Below, piece by piece: positions 55,447 to 62,713 of a stretch of DNA of 64,000 nt. The DNA is from Ruegeria sp. ANG-S4. GTDB lineage: Bacteria > Pseudomonadota > Alphaproteobacteria > Rhodobacterales > Rhodobacteraceae. The stretch covers positions 186,001 through 250,000 of the forward strand of contig NZ_JWLK01000002.1 of assembly GCF_000814005.1 (NCBI RefSeq), given 5' to 3'. The translations under genes and the position numbers were made by a program. The stretch's first letter is position 1. Each line of letters begins with the position of its first letter. A model generated the notes under the pieces. It ran no database searches. It saw only the letters and a list, made by a program, of their open reading frames with translations, and was not told the origin of the DNA.

Positions 55447-57645
55447 TTACTCCTGCGCTAGCTGCATGATCACATCCGTTTCCGCACCGTTTCGCAGGAC
55501 GGAGAGTTTCGCCTCAGGTTGGCCATCAGCCACAAGCCCCGACAGCGCTGCGTCCAGACTCTCAGGCGCGTCGATGGCGACGCCGGACTTGACCTCTCGC
55601 ACAAGAACGTCACCCGGGCGCAACCCGCCGGGGCTGTCTTGGGGAACAGTCGCCACAACAGTCTGCCAACCAGCTTCGTTTTCGTTGTGGATGTCGAAGG
55701 TCAGCCCGTTTTCCAGCCCGACCATTCGATGCGCAGGCAGCGCCAGCAACCCGTTTTGTGCGCGGGTTTCGCCCAAGGTCCGGTAACGCGCTGCGGCGCG
55801 GATGTATCCATCGGGATCGACGGAAAAGTCATCCAGAATATGCGCTGCAAACGACAGATCTGAACGCACGGGTTCGCCGTTGAGCGTAAAAATAGTGGTC
55901 CCACGCTGAACCCATTCGCCCACGACAGACAAGTCTTCGCCCGCATCAACATCAGTGATCGCAAAGACATTCCCCGTCGAGGCACGACGACGCGAAATCG
56001 TAAACGGCATGTCAATGTCCCAGTGGGCAAATGAGACCTGGTTTTCAATCAGATCAACCGGGCTGGTTGCAACCTCGGCGACCTGGATCACTGGCTCGGC
56101 GTCAGCAACAGCAAGTTCCGCAGCAGCAGCTTCTTCACTCAACGGAATGTCCGCGGCGCTTTCCACCGTTGCTTCAGTTGACGGAAGGGCGGCCTCGGCT
56201 CTGACGATTTCTTCGGCGTCGTTGACCTCCGTTACAATCTGCTCGACAGGTTGGTCTTGTGCCACCTCTGTTTCGGTTTCCAAAGCGATTGGGGCCGGTT
56301 CCGGCTCTGCTGGTGCTTCGGCGGTCTGCTCGATTGATGCTGGTTCTTCGCCTGCTGCGACCGGAGCGTTTTCCTGTGTCGAACGGTCGCCGGACATCAC
56401 AAAATAGCCACCCGCCGCAATGGCGGCCAACACCAGACCCAGCACGGCAAACAGCTTTCCGCCCCCGCCCGAGTCGCTTTTGACGACGGTGTCCACGGCT
56501 GCCGGAGCGTCTGCTTGCGGGGCGAACTTTGCCAGTTCTTCATCGGTTTTTTCTTCGTTGCCCAATGCCAGATCTGCATTCCCGGCAAGCAGGGCGGTAA
56601 CGACTGCTTCGGCATTTTCAGTTTCGGCCTTGATACGCTCTTTCTCGGCTTGATGATCTTTGCGATCCATGCCGACGATCACTGAAACAGGACGATAGGC
56701 AAAAGAGTCGAACATGACGTCGGGGCCACGGAACATGCGCAGCCAGTCCAGCGCAGATTGCAACCGATCGGTCGCATGGACTTCCATCGCCTTGTCGATC
56801 GCTTCCAGAAAACCCTCTGGATAGCCTTTGAAACGCCCGGCCAGCGGCGCGTATGGGTCGGGCTGACCGTTGTTGAACGCGTTGAGACGAGTTTGCCCGT
56901 CAATAGGACGTTCGCCGCTGATCGCGTGGTAAAGCGTTGCCGCCAGAACATAGAGGTCGCTGCTGGGTCCTTGTTCCGCTCCGCGCACGTAGAACTCATG
57001 CGGCGAGTATCCATCTTTGATCACGCGCAGCGTCAGCAGTGCGGCCGACTTGTGCGCTGCCTGCTCTCGCGCCGCGCCGAAATCGATAAGGATCGGTTCA
57101 CCGTTCTCGTCGATCAGGATATTATCCGGCGAAATGTCGCGATGCAGCATCCCGCTTTGGTGGATGAAAGACACTGCCGACAGCATTTTTTCGGTGACTT
57201 GCACCATAAAGTCAGGGCCGCCATCGTTGTCGGGGTTCTCGACGTAATCCAGAAGGTCGCATCCGCGGATCAGGTCCATCGCGATGTAAGCGGTGTTATT
57301 GTCTTCGAACACCTGATGCACGTCCACGATATTGGGATGCACCAACCGCGCGTGGTTACGGGCCTCTTGAATGAACAGATCGATGATTGCGCGCAGATCG
57401 TCCTTGTGATCGGGATTTGCAGCCTCAACCAAGTCGCCGTTACGCTGGCACAACGCGCCGGGGTAGCATTCCTTGATGACAACGTCGCGCTCTAGGCTGT
57501 CGCGCGCCAGATAGGTGATCCCAAAGCCACCATTGCTGAGGAAACGGAGGATTTCATACTGGCCACGCAGCAATTTCGCGCCCGGTTGCAGTCCCTCAAT
57601 GTGTGGTTCGTCGTGCGATGCACCGACAGCCTGGTTGTGGCTCAT
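55447..57645 (-). CDS. Transmembrane Ser/Thr protein kinase with C-terminal PDZ-like domain (PpkA-like)
   Basis: This 732-residue protein has a kinase domain at about 30-305. It has a Gly-rich loop SNGGFGITYLA, Lys58 (VIKECYP), HRD loop LHRDISPDN (168-175), DFG at 188-190 and the YSPHEFYV activation segment, so it should be active. A soluble linker precedes one membrane helix (about 398-416, FAVLGLVLAAIAAGGYFVM). Beyond it is an Ala/Glu/Pro-rich external linker (425-545) and a beta-rich region (550-650). A PDZ-like module ends the protein (about 660-732; DSPGGLRPGDVLVREV). This places catalysis inside and a peptide- or protein-binding PDZ in the periplasm. GGGAAGAA precedes the ATG. It is grouped with PP2C and FHA genes, the set that controls type VI secretion elsewhere. 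Confidence 0.9.
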   Translation of the reverse strand: MSHNQAVGASHDEPHIEGLQPGAKLLRGQYEILRFLSNGGFGITYLARDSLERDVVIKECYPGALCQRNGDLVEAANPDHKDDLRAIIDLFIQEARNHARLVHPNIVDVHQVFEDNNTAYIAMDLIRGCDLLDYVENPDNDGGPDFMVQVTEKMLSAVSFIHQSGMLHRDISPDNILIDENGEPILIDFGAAREQAAHKSAALLTLRVIKDGYSPHEFYVRGAEQGPSSDLYVLAATLYHAISGERPIDGQTRLNAFNNGQPDPYAPLAGRFKGYPEGFLEAIDKAMEVHATDRLQSALDWLRMFRGPDVMFDSFAYRPVSVIVGMDRKDHQAEKERIKAETENAEAVVTALLAGNADLALGNEEKTDEELAKFAPQADAPAAVDTVVKSDSGGGGKLFAVLGLVLAAIAAGGYFVMSGDRSTQENAPVAAGEEPASIEQTAEAPAEPEPAPIALETETEVAQDQPVEQIVTEVNDAEEIVRAEAALPSTEATVESAADIPLSEEAAAAELAVADAEPVIQVAEVATSPVDLIENQVSFAHWDIDMPFTISRRRASTGNVFAITDVDAGEDLSVVGEWVQRGTTIFTLNGEPVRSDLSFAAHILDDFSVDPDGYIRAAARYRTLGETRAQNGLLALPAHRMVGLENGLTFDIHNENEAGWQTVVATVPQDSPGGLRPGDVLVREVKSGVAIDAPESLDAALSGLVADGQPEAKLSVLRNGAETDVIMQLAQE

Positions 57646-57983
57646 TTCTTCCCGCCCATTCTACTCGTTTTGCGGCAACAGTAACCGGGCAAGGTGCCCG
57701 CGAACTCACAACCAAACACAACCGCAGTACACTTAAGAACGGTTAGACGTTTCAAATTTGACTTTATTTGGGCCGCCTCGTGGCTTCACTAAGGATCAGT
57801 GAACAGAAAAATCCATATCTTGTTCTGCGACACCATTTGAATCAACATGTTGTAAATGATCGGTACGAATTCGAGCGGTTATGGCACCGAATTACCGACT
57901 TGGTCTACGAATTCGAAACAATGACACAGCGATTCTTGCCGCGTCGAATCGCGACCCAATGACTCAATTTTAGCGGGAAACGA
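57646..57983. other. Intergenic region between kinase and GTPase genes
   Basis: These 338 bases have no convincing gene. A 64-codon plus-strand frame (57768-57962) has no ribosome-binding site or recognisable sequence. The area is AT-richer than its surroundings near 57720-57790 and probably contains the kinase promoter; no terminator hairpin was seen after the GTPase gene. Confidence 0.45.
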
Positions 57984-59279
57984 TCAGGTGCCGGTTTTTG
58001 GGGGCGCGGACGCCACAGTGCTGCCAGCCCAGGCGAGGTTGTCGCTGAGTTGCGCAAGGATACTGACAGCGTCCTTCAATGGCGCCTTGCCGCTTTCGAA
58101 TTGCAAAAGCAGCAGAAGGTCTGTCGCCTTCTCAAACTCGCCCGGAATCCAATCTGCATCCGGGTCTATTTCGTCGCCGGATTCCAACCGCTCCGCAAAA
58201 TCCTCGACAACTTCCTGACAGCTTTGGAGGAAGGCGGCAGGTTCCATGTCGGATGCTTCGCGCAGATCTTCATAGATACTGGCAACAGCGGCCAGCCAAT
58301 CTTCGAGGATTGGATTGTTCAACGGAGGCAGAGTCGAGCTAAGGCTGGCCTCGATGACCGAACCATCCGCTTTGGGCTGTTCGTTTTCACTCGCCTCGGG
58401 GTCTTGATGCTTGGCCAGATAGGGAAGGAAATGATCCGCCAGGTCCTTTCGTGCCGCTTCAAGATCCTCAAGGCGGTGCTTTGATGCGATGCGCAAGACC
58501 TGCTCGGCCAGGTTCTGGCCGCCACAAGATTCCCAAAGGTCAAAATCAGGCTCTGGTTCCTGTGACATGGCACGTACTGCGACAGGCGTACCAATGGGAA
58601 CCACGGCGTGGAACATCCCGGTCTTTTCTTTGTCCAGGCGCTTAACCACCCGGTCCAACGCGGTTTCATCCGGCAAAAGATCCGCATGTGTGACTGCGAG
58701 AAGACTGCTATCACGCAGCTTCTGCGGAACCTGCCGCCATAAATGGCGTTCAGTCTCGCGCCACGCATTTGTTCCGTTGGAACACCAGATCGCGCAGTCG
58801 ACGTATTCAAGCAGCGAAAGCGTTTGCTTGTATGTGTCGTCCAAGGCGCCCGAACCGGGCAGATCAAACAAAGAAACATCCTGCAGGGCAGGGGTGTTCA
58901 GGCCGACCGAAATGAAATCTGGCTCATCCGCCGCCGCTTTTTCCAAAGCAATACCGGAATAGGTTTTCGGTTCCCTGTCCCACCAACCGACCGTTGTTTC
59001 CGGCGCGTCGGCGTAGGCGACAATGACCAAAGGCAGCTTCAGATGTTGTGGCCCGGTCGGCAGGATATCGGCGCCTGCCAACATATTGGCCAAACTGGAT
59101 TTCCCCGCTCCGAATTCTCCGGCGAAACCGATCGCAACCGCATTGGACAGCCGTTCGGCATGCGCCAGCGCCCTCGTACGCAAATCATCCAGTTCTGGTG
59201 AGGACGGCATTTTTTCCGTCGCTGTCAGAAACCGTTCGAGTTGTCGCACATCCTGCTCGGTTCCGGGAAATTCAATCAT
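57984..59279 (-). CDS. Dynamin-like/TRAFAC-class GTPase (first of three)
   Basis: In this 431-residue GTPase the G1 P-loop is GEFGAGKS (54-61), G3 is DLPG (139-142) and G4-like is THAD (197-200) in place of N/T-K-x-D. The second half is helical and acidic. It has no transmembrane helix. The segment WCSNGTNAWRETERHLW is closely echoed in the third GTPase (WCTHSTQAWRETERATW), so these two form a subfamily. Its ATG overlaps the stop of the next gene by 4 bases, so it is coupled to the second, larger GTPase. The likely role is nucleotide-switched assembly or membrane remodelling; the target is unknown. Confidence 0.82.
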   Translation of the reverse strand: MIEFPGTEQDVRQLERFLTATEKMPSSPELDDLRTRALAHAERLSNAVAIGFAGEFGAGKSSLANMLAGADILPTGPQHLKLPLVIVAYADAPETTVGWWDREPKTYSGIALEKAAADEPDFISVGLNTPALQDVSLFDLPGSGALDDTYKQTLSLLEYVDCAIWCSNGTNAWRETERHLWRQVPQKLRDSSLLAVTHADLLPDETALDRVVKRLDKEKTGMFHAVVPIGTPVAVRAMSQEPEPDFDLWESCGGQNLAEQVLRIASKHRLEDLEAARKDLADHFLPYLAKHQDPEASENEQPKADGSVIEASLSSTLPPLNNPILEDWLAAVASIYEDLREASDMEPAAFLQSCQEVVEDFAERLESGDEIDPDADWIPGEFEKATDLLLLLQFESGKAPLKDAVSILAQLSDNLAWAGSTVASAPPKTGT

Positions 59280-61318
59280 TCTGCAGCCTCAGCCTGTACC
59301 GTCTCTGCGCGAACAGGCCCCAGCACCACGCTCAGCTCATCCGCAATGCGTCGTGCCCGGTCTACGGCTTGCTGCGCCTCGGTGCGCGCATTGCTTCCAC
59401 CCGATCCGACACGATGTTCCAAATGTCCGGCCAAAAGCGCCAAATAGTGATCAACAACTGTCTGCATTCGTTCTAGCAGGTCACTGCGGGCGGTGTCGAT
59501 CAGATCATCGCCAATCATCTCAAATTCCTGCACGATCATCCGTTCTGCCCGGTTCACAACGCTGCGGCGTGAAATCAACCGTGACAGCCACGTAACCCGC
59601 AACTCAACAGTAATGCCCCGGGTCAGCGCCGTTGTGTCCGGTCGGAACCAGCGGACAGCGCTGGTGTTCATGCGATTGTCCATGGGCTCACGCCAACCGG
59701 GCAGGGCGCGCAGGGCCGCGTTGCTTTGCATGTCGACCGCATAGAGTTCGCTGAGCATTCGTTGACGGATGACCTGTGTCGCGCCCTGAACCAGCTCTCG
59801 CATCCGATCGCGCAAAGGCGTGAAATTAAGCTCTGTTTCGCCGTCGCGGGTCAAAAGTGGGGACTGCCCGTCCGGGCCACGCACAACAAGCGAGACCGCC
59901 TCGGCCACTGTGTCGTCCATGACGCCCCGCAGATTGGCCAGCACCTCATCCATATCCTTTGTGATGGCTTCGGATTTTTCGGCAATCAGCGCCCGAAGAT
60001 CCGTCAGGGTTTTGTTGCTTTCGTCGGAAGCGCCAACGTCGGGACCTTCCTGATCATCCAGCGCCCGTAGTCTGGCGGTGCTGCGCTCGAGCTCGCCTTG
60101 CGCAAAGCTGTTGAGATGTTGCCAGGACATCCTCAGTTGTTCGTTGCGCGGACCGTTTGTCAGGGCCTGCGTCACGTGGCGACGCAGGTCCGGCAAGCCC
60201 GATGCGATCATCGCGGCAAAGCGCAGTATGGCCTCGCGACTGATAGGGCCGGGACCTTGTTTGATTTCTTCAACCCCGGACAGATACTGTTTCATCTGTT
60301 CCGGATGCGCGCGCAGCCAAGCCAGAATCTGGTCGTGATCAACGCCGGTTTCGTCCCCGGTCAAGGCGTAATGCGCCCATTGCGCGCTGCCCATCAAAAC
60401 GTCGATATCCGAGTTGCCCAGAGCCTTTTCCAGACCATCCACGACGTCGGCACGCACTTTCCCTGCGTCGTCCGCACCGCCCCCCAACTCGTCGACGCGG
60501 TTTATGAAGACCACGATTTGTCCCAACTCCAATGCCTGCATCAAGCGGAATAGTTTCAGATCAGCGCGGGACAAGGCCTGATGCGCTGACAATACCACCA
60601 CGAAGAAATCGGATTCCTTGAGGTACTGGCGCGAGATTTCCTCGCGAATCAGCAGCGGATCGTTGACGCCGGGCGTATCTGTTACCGTGATCGGGTAGGG
60701 GAAATGGCCAATGTCAAAATAGACCTCGGCCTTGCGGGTGATGTCGCTGTAAAGACCGCGATCCGAACCCGGATCCTGTTCGTCTTCGTCCGTCGGATCG
60801 TCGCCAGCGCAGACATAGCGGGCCAGGTCGTCCGAGTTCAGCTCCTCCAGATCGTGATGCTGACCCAACAGTTGCTCATAGCTTTCACCCAGACGCAAAC
60901 GTGCGCGGGTTTTCATCGCCTCGACCTGCTCCTCGATCATCTCGCGCTTATAGCTGTCCTCGTCATCGGGGAACATATTGCGCAGCTCTTCGCCTTCTGC
61001 GATCAGCGCCTGCCATTGGCGATTGTCAAAGAAATGAAACCCGGCCCCGGCTGTACGCCCGGATGGATGACCGAAATGCATATCCGTAATCACGGTCGTC
61101 CAGGGGTTCACATCTGACGGAAGGTATTCGGCCTGACCGGTAAACCCATTGATCAGGCGCGATTTTCCTGCCTTGATCTGCCCGACAAAGGCGATCGATG
61201 GCTTAAGATTGGTCAAATCGTCAACGATGCGTGAGATGAAATGACGCGTTTCGTCATTGCTCACCTCATTCATATCTTCCGCAATTCGAATAAGCTCGTG
61301 GCGGTTCAGTTCACTCAT
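59276..61318 (-). CDS. Dynamin-like GTPase, large (second of three)
   Basis: This 680-residue GTPase has G1 GQIKAGKS (46-53), a switch I Thr region (PWTTVITD), G3 DTPG (214-217, DTPGVNDPLL) and G4 NRVD (273-276). A large insert between G1 and G3 (about 85-200) is acidic. The second half (about 350-660) is predicted helical, with regions like a dynamin stalk (LNSFAQGELERSTARLRALDD, AIRALPGWREPMDNRMNTS-like). This is the dynamin-family arrangement; bacterial members reshape membranes or act in antiphage and division roles. It overlaps the first GTPase by 4 bases, suggesting that the two proteins act together, as paired bacterial dynamins do. Confidence 0.85.
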   Translation of the reverse strand: MSELNRHELIRIAEDMNEVSNDETRHFISRIVDDLTNLKPSIAFVGQIKAGKSRLINGFTGQAEYLPSDVNPWTTVITDMHFGHPSGRTAGAGFHFFDNRQWQALIAEGEELRNMFPDDEDSYKREMIEEQVEAMKTRARLRLGESYEQLLGQHHDLEELNSDDLARYVCAGDDPTDEDEQDPGSDRGLYSDITRKAEVYFDIGHFPYPITVTDTPGVNDPLLIREEISRQYLKESDFFVVVLSAHQALSRADLKLFRLMQALELGQIVVFINRVDELGGGADDAGKVRADVVDGLEKALGNSDIDVLMGSAQWAHYALTGDETGVDHDQILAWLRAHPEQMKQYLSGVEEIKQGPGPISREAILRFAAMIASGLPDLRRHVTQALTNGPRNEQLRMSWQHLNSFAQGELERSTARLRALDDQEGPDVGASDESNKTLTDLRALIAEKSEAITKDMDEVLANLRGVMDDTVAEAVSLVVRGPDGQSPLLTRDGETELNFTPLRDRMRELVQGATQVIRQRMLSELYAVDMQSNAALRALPGWREPMDNRMNTSAVRWFRPDTTALTRGITVELRVTWLSRLISRRSVVNRAERMIVQEFEMIGDDLIDTARSDLLERMQTVVDHYLALLAGHLEHRVGSGGSNARTEAQQAVDRARRIADELSVVLGPVRAETVQAEAAE

Positions 61319-61387
61319 TATACTACCCTGACAACTCGTTTCTTACGTTAAACTCTCAAAAATGGACTATGTTAGGCGGGATCGCGG

Positions 61388-62236
61388 TCATTCGGCGGCG
61401 TCTTTCAAGGACTTCCAAAGGTTGACAACAGCGCCCAGTTTGCGGGCGTCGTGAATTGCGCCGGCAGTATGCGCGCCGTCGCGAACCAAGGCCAACGCCG
61501 ACCCTTGGCCGCCCGAGGGGCGCATTACAATCAACTGGGGCAACGCGGTGTCGCTGTCATTCACCCAACCGGCAAGGTCGCGGGTAAACCGCTGTAAGAG
61601 ATCATGACTTGGATGCGCCGCTTGCTCGGGCGCGCACAAGTCGTCAGACTTCAAAGCACTGCTATCGGAGTCATTAACCAAAAACCGCCCAAGCGTGAAA
61701 CGGTCTGCACCGTCGTAAAAGCTCAGTGCTGCGCCGGTTTGGTCGACTTGTTCAGGCGCGGGTTCCTCGGAGGCCTTTGGCACGATCGCCATGCGCGGTT
61801 CATCTGCCAACTCAATCTGTGCACACGCGCTTTCGACCTCAGAAAAGGTCAACCCGACGTCATCCGCTTGTACAGCCGCATCCGGCCTTAACGAGGCCAG
61901 TTTCAATGGCCCGGGTGCGATTGCAATGTCCGACAAGATGCGCGCCAGTTTCACGGTCAGATCATCCCGGGTTTCCGTTTCGAAGTCGGGCAGGGGGTCT
62001 GTGTCACACTCAAAAACGTCTGTGATCCGTGAACTGCTGACCTCAATCGCCAATCGAGCGTCGTTTGCCGCAACAAACTCTAACCTGCGCGGAAGAATTG
62101 TTTTTCGGATGGCGGTGAGAACCTGGTCGCGGCGGGCCTGTGCGGTTTCGCCGTTCAGGTAAATTGCCGGAGACAAGCGCGCGACTGACGAGCGCCCTAT
62201 ATCTTCAAGCATCTCCAGTATTTCCGTGTCCATCAT
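61388..62236 (-). CDS. Protein of unknown function in the GTPase/kinase cluster
   Basis: I recognise no family in this 282-residue protein. It starts with a MMDTEILEMLEDIGRSSVARLSPAIYL segment. A mixed alpha/beta region follows (RRLEFVAANDARLAIEVSSSRITDVF), an acidic middle, and a C-terminal half with LPQLIVMRPSGGQGSALALVRDGAH and a final helix. No signal peptide or membrane helix is present, so it is probably cytoplasmic. ATG at 62236 is used; the in-frame start at 62347 overlaps the Roadblock gene and is not protein-like. It sits 23 bases after the Roadblock gene and 69 before GTPase 2, so it belongs to the operon. It may be an effector or scaffold for the GTPases. Confidence 0.65.
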   Translation of the reverse strand: MMDTEILEMLEDIGRSSVARLSPAIYLNGETAQARRDQVLTAIRKTILPRRLEFVAANDARLAIEVSSSRITDVFECDTDPLPDFETETRDDLTVKLARILSDIAIAPGPLKLASLRPDAAVQADDVGLTFSEVESACAQIELADEPRMAIVPKASEEPAPEQVDQTGAALSFYDGADRFTLGRFLVNDSDSSALKSDDLCAPEQAAHPSHDLLQRFTRDLAGWVNDSDTALPQLIVMRPSGGQGSALALVRDGAHTAGAIHDARKLGAVVNLWKSLKDAAE

Positions 62237-62259
62237 GCCGTGACCCCCTCTGGTCCCGT

Positions 62260-62661
62260 CTAAACTGCCGCCGCAACGGCCCCCAAACTTAGATGCGATT
62301 TGGTCAGGGCCAATCCGACGTTGGCGCTGTTGCGGCAGATGTAGCAAACTACGTGATCAGGATATTCCTGGGTCCGCAGAAAGATGTGCAGCCGGTCACC
62401 GGAAAACACCGCGATTTCCCCAAACCCCGGATGATCCGTTTCTTCTACGCCGGATGAGCGCAACAACTCCTCGAACGCTTTGACCCCTCGACCTTGGAAC
62501 AGGTTTGCCACGGCAATTGCGAGATTCTCTAAAACCTCTGTGTCCTCCGGATCGTCAGAGTGAACCCCCAAAAGCATCCCAGTTTCCATATCAACATACC
62601 CGGCTGCCAGGCAGTCGGGTATGGTCTCAATAGCCGAAATCAAAGCACTTTCGATCGACAT
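62260..62661 (-). CDS. Roadblock/LC7-like small protein
   Basis: In this 133-residue protein the strand-helix pattern is that of the Roadblock/LC7 fold: an N-terminal helix (ESALISAIETIPDCLAAGYVDMETGMLLGVHSD), a central long helix (EVLENLAIAVANLFQG), GEIAVFSGDRLHIFLRTQ strands and a final helix region (NVGLALTKSHLSLGAVAAAV). Roadblock proteins such as MglB act on Ras-like GTPases as activators or exchange factors. Here three dynamin-type GTPases lie around it, so GTPase control is the obvious hypothesis. The family call is by fold pattern and needs a profile search. It is transcribed with its neighbours, with gaps of 23 and 52 bases. Confidence 0.7.
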   Translation of the reverse strand: MSIESALISAIETIPDCLAAGYVDMETGMLLGVHSDDPEDTEVLENLAIAVANLFQGRGVKAFEELLRSSGVEETDHPGFGEIAVFSGDRLHIFLRTQEYPDHVVCYICRNSANVGLALTKSHLSLGAVAAAV

Positions 62662-62713
62662 CTGCCTTCCTTTTCGTCAACCGCTTAATCGGGTTGGCTT
62701 TACGCGATTCCGT

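Noticed and set aside
57768..57962. 64-codon plus-strand frame between kinase and GTPase
   Set aside because: It has no ribosome-binding site or family resemblance, and is opposite in direction to all neighbours.
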